Positions 1 through 7,154 of a stretch of DNA of 64,000 bases are shown piece after piece. The stretch spans positions 682,001 to 746,000 of the forward strand of contig NZ_CP056047.1 of the NCBI RefSeq assembly GCF_021559775.1, in the 5' to 3' direction. This DNA comes from Gillisella vitis. Its GTDB lineage: Bacteria; Pseudomonadota; Alphaproteobacteria; Rhizobiales; Rhizobiaceae. Numbering within the stretch: the first letter of the stretch is position 1; each line of letters starts with the position of its first letter. A program made the position numbers and the translations under genes. The notes beneath the pieces are model-generated. The model worked only from the letters and a program-made list of their open reading frames with translations. It had not been told where the DNA came from and did not search any database.

Positions 1-732
1 CATCTCAAGCCGCTCCTCGAAGGGCAGGTGGTGGTAATTGCTTGGCAGGCCGTCATCAAAAAAAATGGTGTCGACCGGACGGTTGGAAGCGCGCCAGGAT
101 TGGAACATATCATCGAGGCTGATCAGCGTGTCGAAGAAATTACGGACAGTGACGATAGGGCGGATGTTGTAAAGCGTCATCTGGCGGGCCAGATAGGGCG
201 TGCATCGAATGTGATGCTGGGCGACATAGCCACGGCCGTTCAATCCATGCCGCATAAGCGCAAGCTCATCGGTTTCCTGCGAGCGCAGATTGCCTCCCAG
301 TGCAGAGCCGCTGCCGGGTGTGAAGCTGGGAAGTGCCAGGTTGACCAGGGGGATATCCAGTGCCTGCACCAACGCCATCGAAATGAACGTCGAGGCCGAT
401 TTGGGCGCACAGGCCACCAGAACATTCGGCTGTCTGGCCCGGCTTGCCGTCAATCTCGCCCGAAATGTCAATTCGGCAAGTTGGGAAGTCGACAGCTTCA
501 GACCCTGGGCGTCGCCATCGCTTACGGCGGGCAGAAAGAACGGATTGGCATGGCAAAGGGCCGCGGCGACTTCCAGAGCCCGGTTTGGCGGTACGGAGGA
601 CAGATAATCCATTCCCAGGCTTAGTGCTTCGCGCGGCGCCAGGGTGGAGATGTCTGCTAGCGTCTGGCCCAGCGTGTCTTCCAGGTTCAAACCTGCCTTG
701 TCATTCGTCCGGATGCCGACCGCATGTTCCAT
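1..732 (-). CDS. Sulfotransferase-like protein (3' end cut by window edge)
   Basis: An open frame runs on the reverse strand from an ATG at 732 off the left end, so the C-terminus is missing. The translation contains APKSASTFI, matching the 5'-phosphosulfate loop (PKSGTTWL type) of PAPS-dependent sulfotransferases, and later VRNFFDTLISLDD, matching the 3'-phosphate-binding motif with its conserved Arg and Ser. It is a close paralogue of the divergent gene at 1231-2283: both share QETDELAL, GYVAQHH, RCTPYL and LYNIRPIVT. The family transfers sulfate from PAPS to a hydroxyl or amino acceptor; the acceptor cannot be told from sequence. The start was chosen as the first in-frame ATG giving alignment with the paralogue. 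Confidence 0.75.
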   Translation of the reverse strand, partial: MEHAVGIRTNDKAGLNLEDTLGQTLADISTLAPREALSLGMDYLSSVPPNRALEVAAALCHANPFFLPAVSDGDAQGLKLSTSQLAELTFRARLTASRARQPNVLVACAPKSASTFISMALVQALDIPLVNLALPSFTPGSGSALGGNLRSQETDELALMRHGLNGRGYVAQHHIRCTPYLARQMTLYNIRPIVTVRNFFDTLISLDDMFQSWRASNRPVDTIFFDDGLPSNYHHLPFEERLEM

Positions 733-1230
733 GCTGCAACCTGTCCTTATCCTGCTGCGTCTATCCAAACGGAGGCTTTGGCCGAATTGGATATATCGAC
801 GCATAAACAAAAGCTTGGTGCATGAGAGCATGACTGAAGTGAATGCGTCGGTGCACCGGGGTGTGTCTGTACCAAAGGGTTATTCGCAAGGGGCGAAAAC
901 GTTATGGTGTAAAGCTGACTGAGGAAGCTTGCGCCAGGCAGGAGCTTACAACCTCGTCCACGAGGGCCGGACCTCTACTGGTGGCATCCGCTGGTTTCGG
1001 GCGACCCTGAAACCGTCCATCAGGCCGGTATTTCCGCCCGGGGCCGCACGGTCAACGAAGAGCATGTTTCTGTCGAGGATTTCGAGGATTATCTCTGCGA
1101 TTGGCCTTTGACAGTGGCCGGGGATGCGCCTTGACCGTTATCTGAGGATCTATCCTTAGAGTAAGTCTCGTACAAGTTTTACACTATAATTTCATCTCGA
1201 TTGAAACCGTTTCGGTGCATTGGAGAGCCT
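733..1230. other. Divergent intergenic region between two sulfotransferase genes
   Basis: About 500 bases separate the two divergent paralogues. It must hold both promoters. The right part is AT-richer just before 1200 and the gene at 1231 has GGAG at 1222-1225. Its middle contains a coding-like remnant described separately. I see no intact gene here. Confidence 0.5.
919..1134 (+). pseudogene. Possible remnant of a coding sequence
   Basis: A forward frame open from 919 to the TGA at 1132-1134 has no ATG, GTG or TTG start with a ribosome binding site. From 970 it reads like real protein ([20 protein letters not shown], then an acidic stretch [18 protein letters not shown]). Upstream of 970 the frame becomes Arg/Pro-rich, while the neighbouring frame reads NLVHEG, which suggests a frameshift near 960. 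It may be the 3' end of a decayed gene; I do not recognise the family. Confidence 0.25.
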
Positions 1231-2283
1231 ATGTCGAGACTGGACTGGTCCCTTGTCAAAAGCTTTGTTCGCGAAGCGGCCCCGGTGCCCGACGCGGAAT
1301 GGGTGTCGCGGAAATTCGATGAGTTCCTCCGGCGGACCGATCCCGCCGATGCTTTTGCGATTTCGGGTGTGTTCTCGCTGGCGCATCCGTTCTATGTGCC
1401 AAAGATGAGCGATGCCGCAGCCGACAGTCTGGCGATTTCTGTGCCGGAACTCGGCGAGGCTCTCATGCGGGCACGGCTGACGGCCTCGCGAGCGCATCAG
1501 CCGAATGTTCTGGTGGCGTGTCTGCCAAAATCGGCTTCCACCTTCATCGGTCAGAGCCTGATGAAAGTATTGAATGTGCCGATGGCGGTGCTGATGTCGT
1601 CCGCCTTGTCGCCGCAAACGCCTTTTTCCATGGGTATTACCCTGCGTGAGCAGGAAACGGACGAGTTGGCGTTGATCCAATACGGCAATAATGGCCTTGG
1701 CTATGTGGCGCAGCATCATTTGCGATGCACGCCCTATCTTTGCCAGCAGCTTGAGCTTTACAATATCCGCCCGATCGTCACCTACCGCAATGTCTATGAC
1801 AGTCTGGTCAGTCTGGATGACATGATGCGCAAGCAGCAGCAGGAATGGGCGGCGACCCGTGATAAGGATGCGATCTATTTCAGCGACGGCTTGCCATCCA
1901 ATTATTGTGAGCTGGACGACGAGACGCGCTATCTGATCCTGGTGGATCGCCAATGTGCCTGGTATCTACAATTCTTCATGAGCTGGAAACGCTGCGAAGC
2001 GCTTGGTCTGGTCAAGCCGCTCTGGGTCTCCTACGAGGAGGATTTTCTCGGCAACAAGCAGCGTCTGGCCGAGAGGATCGCCGCCTTTGTCGGGTCGGAA
2101 TTCCTCGATTCCGCAAAGCTGTCCGAGGTGTTTTCCGAGACGATCCAGACGGGTCATGCCCGGTTCAACAAGGGTGTCAGCGGTCGGGGCAGCCAATTGC
2201 CTCAGCGTGTCAAGGATCGGATCAGGGCGAGTTTCGATCTCTATCGCGATGATTTCGATTTCTCTGAAATATTGCCGGATTGA
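1231..2283 (+). CDS. Sulfotransferase-like protein
   Basis: This 350-residue protein carries PKSASTFI at residues 99-106 (PAPS 5'-phosphosulfate loop) and YRNVYDSLVSLDD in the middle (3'-phosphate-binding Arg and Ser), the two signature sites of the sulfotransferase fold. The length suits a single-domain enzyme and no signal peptide or membrane segment is visible, so it should act in the cytoplasm. The ATG at 1231 is preferred over a TTG at 1201 because GGAG at 1222-1225 precedes it by five bases. It faces away from a paralogue at 1-732, which points to a duplication. The acceptor (polysaccharide, lipid or small molecule) is unknown. Confidence 0.8.
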   Translation: MSRLDWSLVKSFVREAAPVPDAEWVSRKFDEFLRRTDPADAFAISGVFSLAHPFYVPKMSDAAADSLAISVPELGEALMRARLTASRAHQPNVLVACLPKSASTFIGQSLMKVLNVPMAVLMSSALSPQTPFSMGITLREQETDELALIQYGNNGLGYVAQHHLRCTPYLCQQLELYNIRPIVTYRNVYDSLVSLDDMMRKQQQEWAATRDKDAIYFSDGLPSNYCELDDETRYLILVDRQCAWYLQFFMSWKRCEALGLVKPLWVSYEEDFLGNKQRLAERIAAFVGSEFLDSAKLSEVFSETIQTGHARFNKGVSGRGSQLPQRVKDRIRASFDLYRDDFDFSEILPD

Positions 2284-2698
2284 CGCCTTGCTTCTGCTGG
2301 CCCTTCAGCTTCGGCACGCCCGCTGGATTTTTGCACCATCGCCTCGGTTGAGGATTGCACCTTAGGTTGTGATTGGTTATATAGCGGTTCCGCAGACTGC
2401 GGGCTGTACTATCGTCATCTTATATTTGCTGATCTATTTCCTGTATCGTTCCGGCACGCGAATGTATCGGACCGCGATACGCTTTCGGTGAAATTGCAGG
2501 CATGAGGAGTGTTTGGCAATTCGAGCCGCAGACGCCGGGCTCTTGCTGTCATTCACGTAAAAATGTGTGAGTTCGATGTAACTTTTTTTGGTTATTTACT
2601 TCTGCCGATATTGATAGTTAAAGGCTAGAATGCAATTTTGAAAACGTCGCGAGCTGGATATTTTACTATTTCTGCTTGCAACCAGGAAGGACAAGCTC
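2284..2698. other. Intergenic region, no gene seen
   Basis: This 415-base stretch becomes AT-rich towards 2570-2660 and ends in the ribosome binding site AGGAAGG (2684-2690) of the MerR gene. I looked for the dyad typical of a CueR operator and did not find a convincing one. No coding frame with a start and ribosome binding site is evident. Confidence 0.5.
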
Positions 2699-3127
2699 AT
2701 GAATATCGGAGAAGCCGCCGCAGCCTCCGGCGTTTCTGCGAAGATGATCCGCTACTATGAGGAAATCGGGCTGGTTTTGCCGGCACGGCGCACCTCAAGC
2801 AATTATCGGGTCTATGGCGAAAATGAAGTCCACCGTCTGCGCTTTGTGCGGCGGGCGCGGACCCTCGGGTTTTCCCTGGAGGAAACGGAGCGGCTGCTGG
2901 CGCTGTGGAGCGACTCTGGCCGCAAGAATGATGATGTGCGCCAGGTGGCCATGAACCATCTGCGCGAACTCGAAGACAAGATGGAAGCCATGCAGGCCAT
3001 GGTCGACACGTTGAAAAACCTGGTTGATCACTGCGAGCAGGGCGACCGCCCGGATTGCCCGATCCTGGAAAAGCTCGGTGGTTCTCCCACGCACAATAGC
3101 CGCAAGGTGGAAATGGAAGAGGCCTGA
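2699..3127 (+). CDS. hmrR: MerR-family copper-responsive regulator (CueR/HmrR type)
   Basis: The 142-residue product starts with the MerR winged helix (MNIGEAAAASGVSAKMIRYY) followed by a long dimerisation helix (about residues 75-110) and the metal loop HCEQGDRPDCPIL. The two cysteines fall at 112 and 120, the same positions and spacing as the Cu(I) ligands of CueR. Family members activate a copper-export ATPase gene by unwinding a promoter with a 19-bp spacer. In rhizobia hmrR usually sits beside actP/copA; no such ATPase is in this window, so the target lies elsewhere. Start ATG 2699 has AGGAAGG eight bases upstream. Confidence 0.88.
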   Translation: MNIGEAAAASGVSAKMIRYYEEIGLVLPARRTSSNYRVYGENEVHRLRFVRRARTLGFSLEETERLLALWSDSGRKNDDVRQVAMNHLRELEDKMEAMQAMVDTLKNLVDHCEQGDRPDCPILEKLGGSPTHNSRKVEMEEA

Positions 3128-3280
3128 GCCTCGGCATAACGGGTTAGACGAAAGCCTTATCCGCTGTGGTTGTCTGCTTTATATCTGCCGCAATGTGCTT
3201 GACTGGCGGCAGAATAAATACGGGTGACAAGACCCGTTGTCGGACGCACCTGAACCCTGGGGGCGGGGGAATGGGGCGGG

Positions 3281-3302
3281 CGGCCGGTCGCAAGACCGGC
3301 CG
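3281..3302. terminator. Perfect 9-bp hairpin with GCAA loop
   Basis: CGGCCGGTC at 3281-3289 pairs with GACCGGCCG at 3294-3302 around a GCAA tetraloop (GNRA class, unusually stable). There is no following T-run, so it may be a terminator for hmrR that needs help, or a structured leader element. Its role is inferred. Confidence 0.4.
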
Positions 3303-3621
3303 TCAATCAAGACCTCAGTCGGCTGTATGCTGAACCAGACAGACCCGTGCGTCTCTGTTGTGCGGTTTGTGGTGTCTTCACGAGGGGCGGATTCAACAGC
3401 CTGAGCCTATAAACACAGCAGTTCTAAAGAGTTACAGCGTCCTTTGGCATTTTACAAAATGCACCGCGCTAGAACCGGCAATTGTGAAATTGAACCGGAC
3501 GGGGTCTCACCACTCTTCTCTCATAGGCTGATTGGGCGTTAAGTGAGCCTCCGATTGTGGAAGACTGCTGTCTTCGTCACAATTAAAAATAAGAAAAAAA
3601 ACCTAAATAGGAAAATAAGCA

Positions 3622-3650
3622 TTGACGCCGTGACGGTGTTCTGTTAGGTT
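3622..3650 (+). promoter_or_regulatory. Candidate promoter of the GTA cluster
   Basis: TTGACG (3622-3627) is followed after 17 bases by TAGGTT (3645-3650), a fair fit to the -35 and -10 boxes of the housekeeping sigma factor. It lies about 145 bases before the first GTA gene, in the AT-rich part of the leader. This is pattern matching only. Confidence 0.35.
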
Positions 3651-3795
3651 TTGTCTACGGTTGGAAATCTGCGGCTTCGGTCCTTCCGGTTCGATTTTTT
3701 ACGTTCTCTTTCATACATTTACAGCGTTTTAACTCTGGTTGTGGCGGTTTTCCTTCCTTGTGATGGGAGCCTCGCCTGCCGGGAGGATATTCATC

Positions 3796-4338
3796 ATGGA
3801 TGATTTCGATATATCGCTTTACGGCTGCTGGCCTTTACCAGCGCTGTCCTTTGCCTGCGACCGGCATGGGTTAACCCTCAATGACGGGCTGGAAATCAAG
3901 GCTGCGGATCTTACTGCCCTGAGCGATCATTATGCCGGGCTGCTCAATGAGCTGACGCGGGAAATGTCGGCGCAATTCGAGCAGTTCCGGTTGTTGCGCG
4001 AAGGGGCGGCGGCGCTGATGGAGGGGGGCGATGAGGCGGCGGCAAAGCTCGCCCGTGCCGATCTGAAGGCGGCGACCGAAGCCATGTCGGTGATTGTCCG
4101 CACGCTGGAAAAAATCGATGCGCTGCAACGGCAATTGGTCCGTGACCGCGAAGCCGAGGAGGAGCGGGCGGGCGAGACCGAGACGCTGGATGTCGTCCAG
4201 GCCCGGCTGTTGGCGCTGGTGGAAACCCAGGCGGAGGCCAAGGCGGGCCTGCTGTTTGAGCGGTGGAAAGCGGAAAGTCTTGCTGCAACTGGCCCCCCGG
4301 GCGCGACAAGCGAGCAGCCAATTCAGACAACAGCGTGA
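3796..4338 (+). CDS. GTA g1-like protein, candidate small terminase subunit
   Basis: The 180-residue product lies directly upstream of the large terminase, the place of g1 in RcGTA, whose product is the small terminase. It is rich in Ala, Glu and Leu and is predicted helical through residues 50-150 (many heptad-like Leu/Ala positions), with no membrane segment. I see no obvious helix-turn-helix, so the small-terminase role rests mainly on position. ATG 3796 was chosen because GGAGG (3782-3786) precedes it; the upstream in-frame extension has no ribosome binding site. The next gene starts nine bases downstream. Confidence 0.55.
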   Translation: MDDFDISLYGCWPLPALSFACDRHGLTLNDGLEIKAADLTALSDHYAGLLNELTREMSAQFEQFRLLREGAAALMEGGDEAAAKLARADLKAATEAMSVIVRTLEKIDALQRQLVRDREAEEERAGETETLDVVQARLLALVETQAEAKAGLLFERWKAESLAATGPPGATSEQPIQTTA

Positions 4339-4347
4339 GGGCCGCAG

Positions 4348-5829
4348 GTGACAGGACGTTCGGATCGGCTGTCGGCGGGCATATCGGTTGCCGCGCTTCT
4401 GGCGGCATCGCAGGCCGAAAACAATGGTTTATCCGCCCTGCGCCGGGAGATGCAAAACCTGCGTGACACGGTTTCGGCGCTGGGCGATGAAGGATCGCTG
4501 CTGGCGCAGACGATCAGCGGGCGGCAGGGCCATAATTCTCCGGTTCTAGCTGGTCAGGCGGATGGAAATAACGGCGTTGATATGATGCAGGGGCTGGAGC
4601 TTGCGGCCTTACAACGGTTGGCGCGTAGCTGGGCCTTGCTGCGGCACCCGTTGCAAGCACCGCCCGAGGGGGCGTGGCGCAATTGGCTTCTGATGGGCGG
4701 ACGCGGTTCCGGCAAGACCCGGGCCGGAGCCGAATGGGTGCATGAGATCGCCTCGGCTGGTGAAAAATCCGCTGTGCGGATTGCACTGGTGGGCGAAACC
4801 CTGGGCGATGCCCGCGAGGTGATGGTGGATGGACTGTCGGGCATTGCCCGTATAGCCCGCCACAAACGCCCGGAAGTGGAAATTTCCCGGCGCAGGCTGG
4901 TCTGGCCGAATGGCGCGATGGCGCAGATGTTTTCCGCTGAAGACCCGGAGAGCCTGCGCGGCCCGCAGTTTCACTATGCCTGGTGCGATGAGATTGCCAA
5001 ATGGAAACATGCCGAGGAGACCTTCGACATGCTGCAATTTTCCCTGCGGTTGGGGGATGATCCACGCCAGGTGATTACCACCACGCCGCGTCCGGTGCCG
5101 ATCCTGAAACGGTTGCTGGCGGACCCCGGCACGCGGCTGACCCGGCTTTCCACCTTCGGGAATGCTTGCAATCTCGCGCCCGGCTTTATCGAGGCCTTGC
5201 AGGCCCGTTACGGTGGCACGCGGCTTGGCCGTCAGGAATTGGATGGTGAACTGATAGAGGACCGGGAGGATGCGCTGTGGCGGCGCGACCGGCTGGAGCA
5301 GTTGACGGTCAGGCTCAGTGAGCCGCTGCACCGCATTGTCGTCGGCGTCGATCCGCCCTCCGGGGCGGGTGCGCAATCGGTCTGCGGCATCGTTGTCGCC
5401 GGTCTTGATCGGCTTGGCCGGGCAGTGGTGCTGGCTGATTGTTCGGTGACGGGGGAAAGCCCGGCCAGTTGGGCGACCGCTGTGGTGCGGGCCTTTCGCC
5501 GGTTCGAGGCGGACCGGGTGGTGGCGGAGGTCAATCAGGGCGGGGAAATGGTTGGGGCGCTGTTGAAAAGCGTCGATGCCAACCTGCCGGTGCGCATGGT
5601 GCGGGCGACGCGTGGCAAGTTTTTGCGGGCCGAGCCTGTGGCGGCTCTCTATGAACAGGGCCGCGTTTTTCACGCAGCCCGTTTTGCCGATCTGGAAGAT
5701 CAAATGTGTGATTTCGGCCCTGAGGGCCTGTCGAATGGCCGGTCGCCGGATAGGCTCGATGCGCTGGTCTGGGCTTTGACCGCGCTGCTTCTGGAATGCG
5801 CGGGCGAGCCGCGCATTCGCACGCTATAA
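4348..5829 (+). CDS. GTA terminase large subunit (g2)
   Basis: This is the DNA-packaging motor and headful nuclease. With a GTG start the protein has 493 residues. Walker A is GGRGSGKT (117-124), Walker B is HYAWCDE (acidic D214, E215), the coupling motif is near ITTTPRP, and an RNase H-like nuclease domain begins near VVGVDPPSG. This layout matches the terminase 6 / GTA g2 family. An internal in-frame ATG at 4582 would give a 415-residue protein nearer the usual size; residues 1-78 look like a coiled or disordered extension, so the true start is uncertain. It ends one base before a convergent small gene. Confidence 0.92.
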   Translation: MTGRSDRLSAGISVAALLAASQAENNGLSALRREMQNLRDTVSALGDEGSLLAQTISGRQGHNSPVLAGQADGNNGVDMMQGLELAALQRLARSWALLRHPLQAPPEGAWRNWLLMGGRGSGKTRAGAEWVHEIASAGEKSAVRIALVGETLGDAREVMVDGLSGIARIARHKRPEVEISRRRLVWPNGAMAQMFSAEDPESLRGPQFHYAWCDEIAKWKHAEETFDMLQFSLRLGDDPRQVITTTPRPVPILKRLLADPGTRLTRLSTFGNACNLAPGFIEALQARYGGTRLGRQELDGELIEDREDALWRRDRLEQLTVRLSEPLHRIVVGVDPPSGAGAQSVCGIVVAGLDRLGRAVVLADCSVTGESPASWATAVVRAFRRFEADRVVAEVNQGGEMVGALLKSVDANLPVRMVRATRGKFLRAEPVAALYEQGRVFHAARFADLEDQMCDFGPEGLSNGRSPDRLDALVWALTALLLECAGEPRIRTL

Positions 5830-5973
5830 TTATTTGGTCGCAGGCGCTGACGGTGCCGAAGGTTGACGCATCTGGCGCCATTCGGATTCAAGGCGTTCAA
5901 CGATATGGGCAGGAATGGTCCGGCTGGCCTCTGCAATCGTCTTGCTGATCTGGCTGCTGCTCTTGGCGTCCAT
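5830..5973 (-). CDS. Small uncharacterised protein (47 aa), antisense within the GTA cluster
   Basis: A 47-codon reverse-strand frame starts at ATG 5973 with AGGAGA just upstream (complement of about 5980-5986) and ends with TAA at 5830-5832, abutting the terminase stop at 5829. The product is charged and polar, probably helical (SSSQISKTIAEASRTIPAHI, then VERLESEWRQMRQ) with a Pro/Ala tail. It has no membrane segment or cysteine. I do not recognise the family. The good ribosome binding site and amphipathic character argue for a real gene; a regulatory or anti-GTA role would be speculation. Confidence 0.5.
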   Translation of the reverse strand: MDAKSSSQISKTIAEASRTIPAHIVERLESEWRQMRQPSAPSAPATK

Positions 5974-6109
5974 CACATGTCTCCTGTGTTAACCGCCCGG
6001 CGCCCGTCATGGCGCGGCAGGGCTTGTTGCTCTGTGCCGCTCATAACCAGCGGTGGAGCGGAAAGTTCCACAAGCTTAAATCTTTGTAAATATCTCGTGA
6101 CATGGCCTG

Positions 6110-6136
6110 AACCGATTGAATTTTGTTTAACCGATT
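6110..6136 (+). promoter_or_regulatory. Direct repeat AACCGATT upstream of the endolysin gene
   Basis: AACCGATT occurs at 6110-6117 and again at 6129-6136, 19 bases apart start to start, in AT-rich sequence 77 bases before the endolysin ATG. Two identical half-sites on nearly the same helix face could bind an activator. The regulator is unknown. Confidence 0.35.
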
Positions 6137-6212
6137 TAAATCCCAGCATTTTTTGGGTTCAATCTCGCCGCGTTCGGCTGAGCCCTGCTATTTTAAGGGG
6201 AATTGGCAGTTT

Positions 6213-6821
6213 ATGAACACCACAGCTTTGCAATCGCTCTTCAACCGGATCCGCGGTGAATTGTGTGGCGGGCGGCTCGGCACGGCTCAGGTGCAGGGCA
6301 TCAACGCCATTCTGGCGGGCTGCGCGCGCCATGGTCTGACCGACCACCGCCATATCGCCTATGTGCTGGCCACAGCTTTTCATGAAACGGCGGGTCGTTT
6401 TCAGCCCCTGCGGGAAACGCTGGCGAAAACCGATGCCGAGGCCATCGACCGGTTGGAGCGCGCCTATGCAGCGGGCCGCTTGCCCCAGGTAAGCGCGCCT
6501 TACTGGCGGCCGGACGAGGCGGGACGGAGCTGGTTTGGCCGGGGCTTTGTGCAGATCACCCATAAGCGCAATTATCAGGCGATGTCGGTGGCGCTGGGCG
6601 TCGATCTTGTCGCCGAGCCGGCCCGCGCCCTGGATAGGGCGACGGCGGCGGATATTCTGGTGGTCGGCATGCGCGACGGGTTGTTTTCGGGCGTTAGGCT
6701 TGGCGATGTCTTCACCGCCACGGCAAGCGACTGGACCGGCGCCAGGCGCATCGTCAATGGGCAGGACCGGGCGGAACTGGTCGCTGGGTATGGGCGGGTG
6801 ATCTTTGCGGGGTTGGGGTGA
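6213..6821 (+). CDS. GH19 chitinase-like endolysin
   Basis: The 202-residue protein has the glycoside hydrolase 19 fold signature: AYVLATAFHETAGRFQPLRE with the catalytic Glu in HETA, and GRGFVQITHKRNY matching the GRGxxQLTGxxNY substrate-groove motif. Phage members of this family cleave the peptidoglycan sugar backbone. There is no signal peptide, so release would need a holin; a small membrane protein at the far end of the GTA cluster could serve. ATG 6213 is chosen because AAGGGG lies upstream near 6196. It sits between terminase and portal, where core RcGTA has no lysis gene; in Rhodobacter the GTA endolysin and holin are encoded elsewhere. Confidence 0.82.
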   Translation: MNTTALQSLFNRIRGELCGGRLGTAQVQGINAILAGCARHGLTDHRHIAYVLATAFHETAGRFQPLRETLAKTDAEAIDRLERAYAAGRLPQVSAPYWRPDEAGRSWFGRGFVQITHKRNYQAMSVALGVDLVAEPARALDRATAADILVVGMRDGLFSGVRLGDVFTATASDWTGARRIVNGQDRAELVAGYGRVIFAGLG

Positions 6822-7154
6822 GGTTTGCTGAGAGCGTGGATGAAAGCGCCATGGGTTTTGTAAGGCGACATAGTACCCGTCACTTTTAGCTTTGCGTGCT
6901 GGGTTCCCCCTCACCCCGCCTCCGCTACGCTCAGCGGACCTCTCCCCGCTGGGGAGAGGAAACCATAAACGCTGCGGCGCTTTCCTTATTCTCTCCGCTA
7001 ATTTTCCCGAGAGGCCAACTTTCCCCAGAGGCCAATTTTTTCTCCAGAGGATGGAGAGAAGCGGCAAGAGCCGCATGTGTCGTGCCTTTCTCTCTGTTGA
7101 TGGGCACATCTGCGCAAATGCCCGACGGGACCCTTTCAATTTCAGGAGAACATT
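6822..7154. other. Intergenic region with palindromic repeat
   Basis: The 333 bases between endolysin and portal hold a hairpin-rich repeat (described separately), then repeated GAGGCCAA motifs near 7012 and 7030 and the short inverted repeat TCTCC/GGAGA near 7050. The portal gene's ribosome binding site (AGGAGA) ends it. No gene is seen. Confidence 0.5.
6901..6960. repeat. Rhizobial-type palindromic intergenic repeat
   Basis: Two adjoining hairpins are visible: CCGCT/AGCGG (6922-6926 with 6933-6937) and the perfect CCTCTCCCC (6939-6947) with GGGGAGAGG (6951-6959). Elements of this look (CCCTCACCC...CTCCCCGCTGGGGAG) are scattered between genes in rhizobial genomes. Only this copy lies in the window, so family membership is from memory of the pattern. 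Confidence 0.5.

Larger units (their letters stand above)
3128..3795. other. Long leader region upstream of the GTA cluster
   Basis: This 668-base gene-free stretch precedes the first gene of the GTA block. It contains a perfect GC-rich hairpin (3281-3302), an AT-rich part (3580-3620) and a candidate sigma-70-like promoter (3622-3650), so it probably carries the main GTA promoter and a long 5' leader. I see no supported coding frame; the upstream extension of the first gene (3739-3795) lacks a ribosome binding site. Confidence 0.5.

Noticed and set aside
3720..3740. TTAAC-containing stretch before g1 as a CtrA site
   Set aside because: A half-site is present, but the second TTAA-like half is at the wrong spacing.
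4609..5703. 364-codon reverse-strand frame opposite the terminase
   Set aside because: It is antisense to a clear terminase and has Arg/His/Gln-rich nonsense composition.
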